Shown here piece by piece: positions 15,781 through 23,863 of a stretch of DNA of 64,000 nucleotides. Source of the DNA: Gemmatimonadaceae bacterium. Lineage in GTDB: Bacteria; Gemmatimonadota; Gemmatimonadetes; Gemmatimonadales; Gemmatimonadaceae. The notes beneath the pieces were generated by a model. It saw only the letters and a program-made list of their open reading frames with translations. It searched no databases and was not told where the DNA came from. Each line of letters starts with the position of its first letter. Positions within the stretch are counted from its first letter, which is position 1. The stretch is from the NCBI GenBank assembly GCA_011525845.1, contig WYBP01000001.1, positions 39,676 through 103,675 of the forward strand, written 5' to 3'. A program made the translations under genes and the position numbers.

Positions 15781-18429
15781 ATGCCGACGCCCCTCCCCTG
15801 GCACCTGCGGCCCGTCGACGAGGTGGCGCTCGACCTCACGACGGAGCTCCGGGCGGGGCTCGACGACGCCGAGGCCCAGGCACGCCTGGCGCGCATTGGC
15901 CCCAACCTGCTGGCGGAGGGAAGGCGCCGCGGGCCCGTGCGCATCCTCGCGGAGCAGTTCGCCGACCTCATGGTCCTGGTCCTGCTCGCGGCAGCGGTCC
16001 TGGCCGGCGCGATCGGGGACGCGCAGGATTCGGTCGCGATCATCGCGATCGTGGCGCTCAACGCGATCCTCGGGTTCGTGCAGGAGTACCGCGCGGAACG
16101 CGCGGTCGCCGCCATCAAGGCGATGGTGGCACCGCAGGCCCGGGTCCGGCGCGGCGGCATGCTGCGGACCGTCCCGGGTCGCGACCTCGTGCCGGGCGAC
16201 CTGGTCCTCCTCGAGGCCGGGAGCGTCGTGCCCGCCGACCTGCGGCTCGTCGAGGTCGCGGACCTGCGGATCGACGAGGCGCCCCTCACCGGGGAGTCGC
16301 ATCCGGTGGAGAAAGGGACGACCGTCCTGACGGATGCCGCCCGGCCGCTCGCGGAGCGGCGCAACATGGCGTACAAGGGCACGACCGTCGTCCACGGACG
16401 GGCGACCGGGATCGTCGTGGGCACCGGCATGCGGACCGAGCTCGGGCGGATCGCGGCGCTGCTGCACGAGGAGCCCCACCTCCGCACGCCGCTCCAGCGG
16501 CGGATGGCGGCCTTCGCCCGGCGCCTCGCCGGCGGCGTGCTGGGGCTCTGCGCGGTGATATTCGGCGTGGGCGTCCTGCGCGGCGAGGATTTCCTGCTCA
16601 TGCTCCTCACCGCGCTCTCGCTGGCCGTCGCGGCGATCCCCGAGGCGCTACCGGCCGTCATCACCGTCTCCCTCGCGCTCGGGGCCCGGCGCATGGTCGC
16701 GCGGAACGCGCTCGTCCGTCGTCTTGCCGCGGTCGAGACGCTGGGGTCGGTCACCGTCGTCTGCTCCGACAAGACCGGGACCCTCACGCAGAATCGGATG
16801 GAGGTCCACGCGGTCCAGGCGGCCGTTCCCGCCGGCGATCCCGACGTCGATACGGCACCGCGCGGCGAGGCGGAGGACCTCCTCTACCTCGCGCTCACCC
16901 TGAGCCACGACGCGGAGCACGACGCCGAGGGCACCGTCCGGGGCGATCCCACGGAGCACGCGCTCCTCGTCGCCGCGTCCGCACGGGGCCTCTCCAAGGC
17001 CACGCTCGAGGCGGAGCGACCCCGGGCGGCCGAGATCCCCTTCTCCTCCGAGCGCGGTCGGATGACGACCCTCCACCGGGATGGTGAGGGGATCCTCGCG
17101 TTCACCAAGGGCGCGCCGGAGCGCGTGCTCCCGCTCTGTGCCACCCGGCTCGTGGGGGACCGGCGCGAGCCCTGCGATCCCACCAGCCTCGACGGCCTCG
17201 TCGCGACGATGGCCGAACGCGGGCTGCGCGTGCTCGCGGTCGCCGCGCGTCGGTTCGCGACGCTCCCCGACGTGACGCGACCGGAGATGGTGGAGACCGA
17301 CCTCACCCTCCTCGGCCTGGTCGGCCTGCGGGACGCCCCGCGCCCCGAGGTGAAGGAGGCGATCGCGCTCTGCGCCACCGCCGGCATCACCGTGGTCATG
17401 ATCACGGGGGACCACCCGGTCACCGCACGGGCCATCGCGCGGGAGCTGGGCATCCTCCGTGACGGGGACGACCGCGTGATGACGGGAACGGCCCTCGGCC
17501 GGCTCACCCCCGAGGAGCTCCGCGAGGTCGTGCGCGAGGTCCGCGTGTATGCGCGCGCGGCGCCCGAGCAGAAGATCGGGATCGTGAAGGCGCTGCAGGC
17601 CGGGGGCGGCATCGTCGCGATGACGGGGGACGGCGTGAACGACGCCCCCGCGCTCCGCCGGGCGGACATCGGCATCGCGATGGGGGACTCGGGCACCGAT
17701 GTCGCCCGCGAGGCCGCACACATGGTGCTCGTCGACGACAACTTCGCGACCATCGTCGCCGCCGTGCGCGAGGGACGCCGGATCTACGACAACATCCGGA
17801 AGTTCATCCGGTACGCGCTCGCCTGTAACTCGGCCGAGATCTGGACCCTCTTCCTCGCCCCCTTCCTCGGACTGCCCATCCCGCTCCTCCCGATCCACAT
17901 CCTCTGGATCAACCTGGTCACCGATGGACTGCCGGGCATCGCGCTCGCGGTGGAACCCGAGGAGCCCGGCGTCATGGAGCGGCCGCCGCGGCCGCCGCGC
18001 GAGAGCGTGTTCGCCCACGGGCTCTGGCAGCATGTCGTCTGGGTCGGCCTCCTGATGGCCGGGGTCACGCTCCTCCTGCAGGCGTGGGCGTACCACGCCG
18101 GCTCGGCCAACTGGCAGACGATGACGTTCACGGTGCTGGCGCTCTCGCAGCTCGGCCACGTCCTCGCGATCCGCGCGGAGCGGACGTCCGTGTTCCGGCT
18201 GGGCTTCTTCTCCAACCGCGCGCTGATCGGCGCGGTGGCGCTGACCCTGGGCCTCCAGCTCGCGACGTTGTACGTGCCGGCGCTCCATCCCGTCTTCAAG
18301 ACCGCGCCCCTCACCGCCACCGAGCTCGCCATCTGTGTGCTCCTGTCCACGGTGGTCTTCTTCGCGGTCGAGCTGGAGAAGTGGATGACCCGGCGTCGCT
18401 GGATCCTCCGTGAGGAGACCGCCCCATGA
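15781..18429 (+). CDS. P-type cation-transporting ATPase (P2/Ca2+-type)
   Basis: 882 residues. All P-type landmarks are present: actuator loop TGES (170-173), TM4 motif IPEALP (about 286-291), phosphorylation motif DKTGTLT with Asp330, and hinge TGDGVNDAPAL near residue 618. The N-terminal cation_ATPase_N domain, about 10 TM helices and long C-terminal membrane domain fit the P2A/P2B group (Ca2+, or Na+/K+-like). The common EGL of TM4 reads EAL here, so ion specificity is uncertain. It abuts ppsA and overlaps the downstream exchanger by ATGA, so ion pumping and exchange are co-expressed with PEP synthase. Confidence 0.92.
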   Translation: MPTPLPWHLRPVDEVALDLTTELRAGLDDAEAQARLARIGPNLLAEGRRRGPVRILAEQFADLMVLVLLAAAVLAGAIGDAQDSVAIIAIVALNAILGFVQEYRAERAVAAIKAMVAPQARVRRGGMLRTVPGRDLVPGDLVLLEAGSVVPADLRLVEVADLRIDEAPLTGESHPVEKGTTVLTDAARPLAERRNMAYKGTTVVHGRATGIVVGTGMRTELGRIAALLHEEPHLRTPLQRRMAAFARRLAGGVLGLCAVIFGVGVLRGEDFLLMLLTALSLAVAAIPEALPAVITVSLALGARRMVARNALVRRLAAVETLGSVTVVCSDKTGTLTQNRMEVHAVQAAVPAGDPDVDTAPRGEAEDLLYLALTLSHDAEHDAEGTVRGDPTEHALLVAASARGLSKATLEAERPRAAEIPFSSERGRMTTLHRDGEGILAFTKGAPERVLPLCATRLVGDRREPCDPTSLDGLVATMAERGLRVLAVAARRFATLPDVTRPEMVETDLTLLGLVGLRDAPRPEVKEAIALCATAGITVVMITGDHPVTARAIARELGILRDGDDRVMTGTALGRLTPEELREVVREVRVYARAAPEQKIGIVKALQAGGGIVAMTGDGVNDAPALRRADIGIAMGDSGTDVAREAAHMVLVDDNFATIVAAVREGRRIYDNIRKFIRYALACNSAEIWTLFLAPFLGLPIPLLPIHILWINLVTDGLPGIALAVEPEEPGVMERPPRPPRESVFAHGLWQHVVWVGLLMAGVTLLLQAWAYHAGSANWQTMTFTVLALSQLGHVLAIRAERTSVFRLGFFSNRALIGAVALTLGLQLATLYVPALHPVFKTAPLTATELAICVLLSTVVFFAVELEKWMTRRRWILREETAP

Positions 18430-19433
18430 TCTCCGCGACGGTGTTCTTCATCCTGAGCGCCGTGGCGGTCGTCGCCGCGGGGACCGCGCTCACGCGCGCC
18501 GCGGACGCGATCGCCGAGCGCACCGGCCTGGGCCGCGCCTGGATCGGGCTGATCCTGCTCGCCACCGCGACCTCGCTCCCGGAGGTCGCCACCGACATCG
18601 CCGCGGTGCGCCTCGGCGCGCTCGACCTCGCGGCCGGCGACCTCTTCGGCTCGAGCATGGCGAACATGCTGATCCTCGCGCTCCTCGGCCTCGTCCCCCC
18701 GCGCAACCAGGTCTTCGAGCGGGCAGCCCTCGACCACGCGCTCTCGGCCAGCCTCGCCATCGTCCTGAACGCCACCGCCGCGATGCTCATCCTGAGCCCG
18801 CTCGGCGCGAGCGCGTTCGGCATCGGCATGGAGGCCGTCGTGCTCCTGGCGATCTTCTTCGCGGGCACGCTGGTGGTCTTCCGGCAGAACAAGCTGATCA
18901 CGCTCGCCGCCGCCACCGCCGGCGTCGTCCCCCCCGTCCTCCCGCAGCCGCACGTGCTCACGCTCAGGCGCGCGATCCTCCGCTTCGCCGGCGCCTCACT
19001 CGCGATCCTCCTCGTCGCGCCCGTCTTCGCGCAGTCGGCGCACCGGATCGCGGAGCTCAGCGGACTGGGCCAGACCTTCGTCGGCACGCTCCTGGTGGGC
19101 CTCTCCACCTCGCTCCCCGAGCTCGTCACCGCCCTCACCGCCGTGCGACTCGGCGCGTTCGACCTGGCGGTGGGGAACCTGTTCGGCTCCAATGCCTTCA
19201 ACATGGTCGTCTTCGTCTTCATGGACGCGGCGCACCCCGGGGCGCTCTTCGCCGCGCTCGACAAGGGGCACGCGCTGACCGCGCTCTTCGCCGTGGTCCT
19301 GATGGCCATCGGGCTCGCCGCGATCGTCTTCCGCGCGGAGCGCCGCCACGCGCTCGTCGAGCCGGGGAGCCTGCTGATGGTGCTCTCCTACCTCGCGGGC
19401 ATCTGGGCGCTCTACGACTACTCCGCCAGGTGA
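18426..19433 (+). CDS. Sodium/calcium exchanger (CaCA family) membrane protein
   Basis: 335 residues, about 10 TM helices in two inverted halves. Each half carries the alpha-repeat signature: TATSLPEVATD followed by GDLFGSSMANM in the first, and GLSTSLPELVTAL followed by GNLFGSNAFNM in the second. The family exchanges Ca2+ for Na+, K+ or H+. Its start codon overlaps the ATPase stop (ATGA), so translation is probably coupled. Together the two genes suggest Ca2+ or other divalent-cation homeostasis. Confidence 0.88.
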   Translation: MISATVFFILSAVAVVAAGTALTRAADAIAERTGLGRAWIGLILLATATSLPEVATDIAAVRLGALDLAAGDLFGSSMANMLILALLGLVPPRNQVFERAALDHALSASLAIVLNATAAMLILSPLGASAFGIGMEAVVLLAIFFAGTLVVFRQNKLITLAAATAGVVPPVLPQPHVLTLRRAILRFAGASLAILLVAPVFAQSAHRIAELSGLGQTFVGTLLVGLSTSLPELVTALTAVRLGAFDLAVGNLFGSNAFNMVVFVFMDAAHPGALFAALDKGHALTALFAVVLMAIGLAAIVFRAERRHALVEPGSLLMVLSYLAGIWALYDYSAR

Positions 19434-19458
19434 CGCGTGGTCCCCCGGCGCTGACGGC

Positions 19459-20820
19459 TCAGTACTTCGTCAGGTACTCCGACAGCTCCCACGCCGAGAC
19501 CTGCGAGATGTACTCGCGCCACTCGGTGCGCTTGGCGTCGAGGAAGTGCGCCGTGACATGCTCGCCGAGCGCCGCCGTGATCTCGCCGTCCTTCTCCAGC
19601 TCGTCGCACGCCTCGTTCAGGTCGCGCGGCAGGTCGTCGATCCGGAGGCGCCGCCGCTCGCGGTGGCTCATCTCCCAGATGTTCTGGTTCACCGGCTCGC
19701 GTGACGTCGCCTCGGTCTCGATGCCATGCAGGCCCGCGGCGAGCATCACCGCCAGCGCGAGGTACGGGTTCGCCGCCGGGTCGGGCGAGCGCAGCTCCAC
19801 ACGCGTTCCCGTGCCGCGGCGGTCGGGCACGCGGATCAGCGGCGAGCGGTTCCGCATGGACCAGGCCACGTTCACCGGCGCTTCGTATCCCGGCACCAGC
19901 CGCTTGTACGAGTTCACGAGCGGGTTCGTGATGGCGCTCATCCCGCGCGCGTGCGCGAGCAGCCCGCCGATGTAGTGATGCGCCGTGGCCGAGAGCTCGA
20001 ACTCCCCCTTCGCATCGTAGAAGGCGTTCTCGCCCTTCCTGAAGAGCGACTGGTGCGTGTGCATCCCGCTCCCGTTCTGCCCGAACACCGGCTTGGGCAT
20101 GAACGACGCGATCAGGCCGAACTGCTGCGCGACGTGCTTCACGACGAAGCGGAAGGTCGCGATGTTGTCCGCCGTCGTCAGCGCGTCGGCGTAGCGGAAG
20201 TCGATCTCATGCTGGCCGTGCGCCACCTCGTGGTGCGCGGCCTCCACCTCGAACCCCATCTGCTCCAGCACCGCCACGATCGCGCGCCGCGCGTCCTCGC
20301 CGCGGTCCATCGGCGCGAGGTCGAAGTACCCGCCGACGTCGTGCGTGAGCGTGGCCGCGCCGCCGTCGGCGGCGGGGCGGAACAGGAAGAACTCCGCCTC
20401 CATCCCGGCCTTCATCACGAACCCCTGCTTCGCCGCGCGCTCCACCTGCCGCTTGAGGACGAACCGCGGATCCCCCTCGAAGGTGCGGCCATCGGGGTAC
20501 GTCACGTCGCAGATCACGCGGGCCACCCGGCTGTGCGGGTCCCCCCAGGGGAAGATCCGGAAGGTCGCCAGGTCCGGGCGCAGCAGCATGTCCGACTCCT
20601 CCACCCGCACGAAGCCCTCGATCGAGGACCCGTCGAAGAGGATGTCCCCCGCGAGCGCCTTCTGGAACTGCGACGCCGGCACCTCGACGTTCTTGTTCAC
20701 GCCGAGGATGTCGGTGAACTGGAGGCGCAGGAAGCGCACCTGGTGGGCGTGCGCCAGCTCGAGGATCTCCTTCGCGGTGGCGCCGCTCAGGTCAGCGGGG
20801 ATCGGTCGTGGGACGGTCAT
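19459..20820 (-). CDS. glnA: Glutamine synthetase type I (alpha-like)
   Basis: 453 residues. Motifs in order: DILFDGSSIEGF, KAGMEAEFFLF, HHEVAHGQHEIDF, NGSGMHTHQSL (ATP and glutamate site), the long PGYEAPVNVAWSMRNRS loop and ELRSPDPAANPYLAL. It condenses glutamate and ammonia. The C-terminal region that in GSI-beta holds the adenylylated Tyr (NLYDLP) reads IDDLPRDLNEA without Tyr, and the length is short, so it belongs with GSI-alpha enzymes that are feedback-inhibited and not adenylylated. Single gene, transcribed leftward and convergent with the exchanger. Confidence 0.93.
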   Translation of the reverse strand: MTVPRPIPADLSGATAKEILELAHAHQVRFLRLQFTDILGVNKNVEVPASQFQKALAGDILFDGSSIEGFVRVEESDMLLRPDLATFRIFPWGDPHSRVARVICDVTYPDGRTFEGDPRFVLKRQVERAAKQGFVMKAGMEAEFFLFRPAADGGAATLTHDVGGYFDLAPMDRGEDARRAIVAVLEQMGFEVEAAHHEVAHGQHEIDFRYADALTTADNIATFRFVVKHVAQQFGLIASFMPKPVFGQNGSGMHTHQSLFRKGENAFYDAKGEFELSATAHHYIGGLLAHARGMSAITNPLVNSYKRLVPGYEAPVNVAWSMRNRSPLIRVPDRRGTGTRVELRSPDPAANPYLALAVMLAAGLHGIETEATSREPVNQNIWEMSHRERRRLRIDDLPRDLNEACDELEKDGEITAALGEHVTAHFLDAKRTEWREYISQVSAWELSEYLTKY

Positions 20821-20920
20821 CGTGCCCGCAATATCGGCGTGTCGGCATCCCCGGCGCCATCCGGCGCGCGCGCCCCCTCACGCCCCGTCGACGCCTCGTT
20901 CGCACCGGCACCGCCTCGAT

Positions 20921-20926
20921 TACCTT
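20921..20926 (+). promoter_or_regulatory. Candidate leaderless -10 box TACCTT
   Basis: TACCTT ends 7 nt before the ATG at 20934. A transcript from it would start at or next to the start codon. No Shine-Dalgarno is needed in this arrangement; the intervening GCAGG is weak. Confidence 0.45.
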
Positions 20927-20933
20927 GCAGGCG

Positions 20934-21671
20934 ATGACTGCGACCCGATTCTGCTCCAACTGCGGCGCCTCGCTCACCGCGACCGCCAGGTTCTGCCATC
21001 GCTGCGGCGAGCCCATGGAAGCGGGCGCGCAGCGCGCCGCCCCCGGCACGTCCGGCACGTCCGGCCCGACCGGCGCCTCCACGGCGCTCCCCTGGAGCAT
21101 CGCGGCGATCGCGGTGCTCTCCCTGCTCGCGTTCATCGCGGGGATGAACTGGAAGCGCTCGCCGGCCGCGCCCCCGCCGACCGTGGCGGCCGCCCCGGGT
21201 CGCGCCCCCGACATCTCGCAGATGTCCCCGGAGGAGCGCGCCGACCGCCTCTTCCAGCGCGTGATGACGTACGTCGCGCAGGGGCAGGACGACAGCGTGC
21301 GCTTCTTCTCGCCGATGGCGATCCAGAGCATGGCCGCCCTCGAACCGCTCGACGCGCACCGGCGCTACGACCTCGGCCTCCTCGGCATCGTCAGCGGCGA
21401 CGGGCCGATGGCCCGCGCCCAGGCCGACACCATCCTCGCGGCGGAACCGGCCCACCTGCTCGGCCTCATCCTCGCGATGCGCGCCGCCGGGCTGCAGCTC
21501 GACACCCTCGCGCGCGCGCGCTACGCCGACCGCTTCCTCACCGCGCTCCCCCGCGAGCGGCCCAAGGCCCTCCCGGAGTACGTCGACCACGGGCCGGACA
21601 TCGAAGCCGCGGCACGCGAGGCCGCGAGCGGGCCGGCCATCGGGACCACGCGCCCGCCCGCGCGCGACTGA
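20934..21671 (+). CDS. Zinc-ribbon, single-TM protein of unknown function
   Basis: 245 residues. Residues 6-26 form a double-Cys zinc ribbon (FCSNCGASL and FCHRCGEPM). A Gly/Thr-rich linker, one TM helix (about 52-70; IAAIAVLSLLAFIAGMNW) and a helical C-terminal domain of about 150 residues with TPR-like spacing follow. This is a tail- or signal-anchored architecture with the ribbon in the cytoplasm. Similar zinc-ribbon plus TPR proteins are common but uncharacterised. It lies divergent from glnA and 26 nt upstream of the menaquinone gene. Confidence 0.7.
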   Translation: MTATRFCSNCGASLTATARFCHRCGEPMEAGAQRAAPGTSGTSGPTGASTALPWSIAAIAVLSLLAFIAGMNWKRSPAAPPPTVAAAPGRAPDISQMSPEERADRLFQRVMTYVAQGQDDSVRFFSPMAIQSMAALEPLDAHRRYDLGLLGIVSGDGPMARAQADTILAAEPAHLLGLILAMRAAGLQLDTLARARYADRFLTALPRERPKALPEYVDHGPDIEAAAREAASGPAIGTTRPPARD

Positions 21672-21697
21672 TTGTCACCCATCTCCACGCCATCGCC

Positions 21698-22543
21698 ATG
21701 ACCGACTCCCCACGCACCATCCGCGTCGCGCACTCCCCCGACAGCGACGACGCCTTCATGTTCTACGCGCTCGCCACCGACAAGGTCGACACCGAGGGAC
21801 TGACCTACGTGCACGAGCTGCAGGACATCGAGTCCCTGAACCAGCGCGCGATGCGGGGCGAGCTCGAGGTGACCGCCGTGAGCATCCACGCCTACGCGGA
21901 CATCGCGGACCGGTACGCCCTCCTGCCGAGCGGCGCCTCGATGGGCGACCGCTACGGCCCGCGCCTGGTGGCACGCGAACCGATGACCAAGGCGCAGGTC
22001 GCGGGGAAGCGGATCGCCGTGCCCGGACTCAAGACGAGCGCCTATCTCGCGCTGCGCCTCTACGAGCCACGCTTCGAGGCGGTCGTCATCCCGTTCGACC
22101 AGATCGAGCAGGCCGTGGCGGACGGCAAGGTCGATATCGGGCTGCTCATCCACGAGGGTCAGCTCACCTTCGGCGACCTGGGGCTGCACCTGATCGCTGA
22201 CCTCGGCGAGTGGTGGTTCGAGGAGACGGGACTCCCCCTCCCGCTGGGCGGCAACGTGATCCGTAAGGACTTCGGTCCGGCGATGATGAAGAAGATTTCG
22301 CGCCATCTACACGCCAGCATCGCGTATGCATTGAGCCATCGCGAGGACGCGCTCGACCACGCCATGCAGTACGCCCGCGGGCTCGACCGCTCCAAGGCGG
22401 ACACCTTCGTCGGCATGTACGTGAACGACTGGACCCTCGACTACGGCGAGCGCGGACGCGAGGCGATCCGGCTCTTCCTCGAGCGAGGCGCCCAGGCCGG
22501 GATCGTGCGGCGCGACGTGAAGGTCGAGTTCGTCGAGGAGTGA
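21698..22543 (+). CDS. MqnA/MqnD family protein (menaquinone via futalosine)
   Basis: 281 residues from ATG. Starts with HSPDSDDAFMFYALAT, the SPxxDD-F signature of the periplasmic-binding-like VitK2_biosynth family, and keeps GRIAVPG-like KRIAVPGLKTSAYL and GLLIHEGQLTF. MqnD makes 1,4-dihydroxy-6-naphthoate from cyclic dehypoxanthinylfutalosine; MqnA acts earlier. The size and N-terminus favour MqnD, but the two are close and other members are plain binding proteins. No other mqn gene lies nearby, so the assignment rests on family motifs. Confidence 0.7.
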   Translation: MTDSPRTIRVAHSPDSDDAFMFYALATDKVDTEGLTYVHELQDIESLNQRAMRGELEVTAVSIHAYADIADRYALLPSGASMGDRYGPRLVAREPMTKAQVAGKRIAVPGLKTSAYLALRLYEPRFEAVVIPFDQIEQAVADGKVDIGLLIHEGQLTFGDLGLHLIADLGEWWFEETGLPLPLGGNVIRKDFGPAMMKKISRHLHASIAYALSHREDALDHAMQYARGLDRSKADTFVGMYVNDWTLDYGERGREAIRLFLERGAQAGIVRRDVKVEFVEE

Positions 22544-22619
22544 GCGCCGCGGCCGATACTGTGGACGCACCCATTGCACGATCCTCGAAATCAATGCTGG
22601 CCCTCGACGGAGCGGGGCG

Positions 22620-22625
22620 TATCTT
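22620..22625 (+). promoter_or_regulatory. Candidate -10 box TATCTT upstream of HD-GYP gene
   Basis: TATCTT lies 39 nt before the ATG at 22665 in a locally AT-richer stretch. A GAGGGAG Shine-Dalgarno follows at normal distance, so this gene would have a leader. Confidence 0.45.
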
Positions 22626-22664
22626 AGCCGCACGCAACGGCTCGCCGAGGGAGAACCCGATCCG

Positions 22665-23780
22665 ATGACCGACCAGCGTACGTCCCAGCCGTCCCGACTC
22701 ACCCGCGCCATCCGCTCCGTCGCCGAACCGGCGGTGCGGCGCATCCTCGTCGTCGACGACGAGGAGTTGATCCGCACGGCCCTCGCGAAGTTCCTGCGCT
22801 CGCGCGGCTACGAGGTGAGCACCTGCGACGCCGGCCCGGCCGCCCTCGACCTGCTCGCGCGCGAGAAGTACGTCCTCATGCTCGCCGACGTGCGGATGCC
22901 CGGCATGACCGGCCTCGAGCTCGTCCCCGCCGCGCTCGACCTCGACCCCGACCTCGCGGTCATGATGCTGACCGCGGTGAACGACGCCCCGACCGCCACC
23001 GAGGCGCTCGCGCAGGGGGCGATGGACTACCTCATGAAGCCGATCGAGCTGGCGGACCTCGCCGCCGCGGTCGAGCGCGTCCTGCACAAGCGCGACCTCT
23101 CGATCGAGCAGCGGAAGGTCGAGCGCCTCATCCGCGAGGAGGTCGCCGCGCAGACCGAGGAGATCACGCGCGAGCGCCAGATGCTGCACAGCGTCGTGGT
23201 GGACGTCGTGAAGTCCCTCGTGCAGGCACAGGAGGCGAAGGACCCGTTCCTCGGCGGCCACTCCGACCGCGTGGCCGACCTCGCCGCCTCGATCGCCTCG
23301 CAGCTCGGGATGAACGATGACGACATCGAGGCGATGCGCCTCGCCGGGCGCCTCATGGATGTCGGCAAGATCGGCATCCGGGAATCGGTCCTCAACAAGC
23401 CCGGCAAGCTCACGCCCGAGGAGTTCGAGCACGTGAAGGACCACGTGCGCATCGGCATCGAGATCCTCACGCCGCTCAAGCCGATCGCGCACGTCCTCGC
23501 CGCCATCCAGGACCACCACGAGCACTGGGACGGCCAGGGGTACCCCAACCAGAAGTCGGGCGAGGCCATCGCCATCGGGGGACGCATCCTCGCCGCCGCG
23601 GATGCCTTCGATGCCCTCACCTCGCGTCGCGCCTGGCGCGACTCCCTGACCCCTCCGGAGGCGGTGAGCTTCCTCCGCGAGCGCTCGGGGAAGCTGCTGG
23701 AGCCCAGGGTCTTCGAAGCGCTCCACGTGGTGGTCACCCGGCGCAAGACACTGCAGTTCCTGGACGCATCGTCCGAGTGA
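22665..23780 (+). CDS. Response regulator with HD-GYP output domain (HD His replaced)
   Basis: 371 residues. Receiver domain at about 25-145 with DD pair in VVDDEE, phospho-acceptor Asp75 (ADVRMPG) and Lys in MKPIE. A short helical linker leads to an HD-GYP domain (about 190-365): GGHSDRVADLA, then LMDVGKIGIRES, then HHEHWDGQGYP and ADAFDALTS. HD-GYP proteins hydrolyse cyclic di-GMP. The HD motif itself reads MDVGK where active members have HDxGK; the codon is a clear ATG. One metal ligand is therefore missing and the domain may be a binder rather than a phosphodiesterase. No histidine kinase is adjacent. Confidence 0.9.
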   Translation: MTDQRTSQPSRLTRAIRSVAEPAVRRILVVDDEELIRTALAKFLRSRGYEVSTCDAGPAALDLLAREKYVLMLADVRMPGMTGLELVPAALDLDPDLAVMMLTAVNDAPTATEALAQGAMDYLMKPIELADLAAAVERVLHKRDLSIEQRKVERLIREEVAAQTEEITRERQMLHSVVVDVVKSLVQAQEAKDPFLGGHSDRVADLAASIASQLGMNDDDIEAMRLAGRLMDVGKIGIRESVLNKPGKLTPEEFEHVKDHVRIGIEILTPLKPIAHVLAAIQDHHEHWDGQGYPNQKSGEAIAIGGRILAAADAFDALTSRRAWRDSLTPPEAVSFLRERSGKLLEPRVFEALHVVVTRRKTLQFLDASSE

Positions 23781-23830
23781 GGCGCCCTCGCGGCGCAGCG
23801 CCGGCCTCGGGTCAGGCGCCGCCGGGCTGA

Positions 23831-23848
23831 ACGACCAGCAGTGGTCGT
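23831..23848. promoter_or_regulatory. Candidate operator ACGACCA-N4-TGGTCGT upstream of efflux operon
   Basis: Perfect 7-bp arms around GCAG, ending 16 nt before the tolC-like start codon. Size and symmetry match TetR- or MarR-type operators controlling efflux operons; it could instead be a 5' UTR hairpin. No regulator gene is adjacent. Confidence 0.45.
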
Positions 23849-23863
23849 GCGTTCAGTCTGCTG

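Noticed and set aside
14043..17087. 1014-codon plus-strand frame across ppsA and the P-type ATPase
   Set aside because: Arg/Gly/Pro-rich out-of-frame translation of two certain genes.
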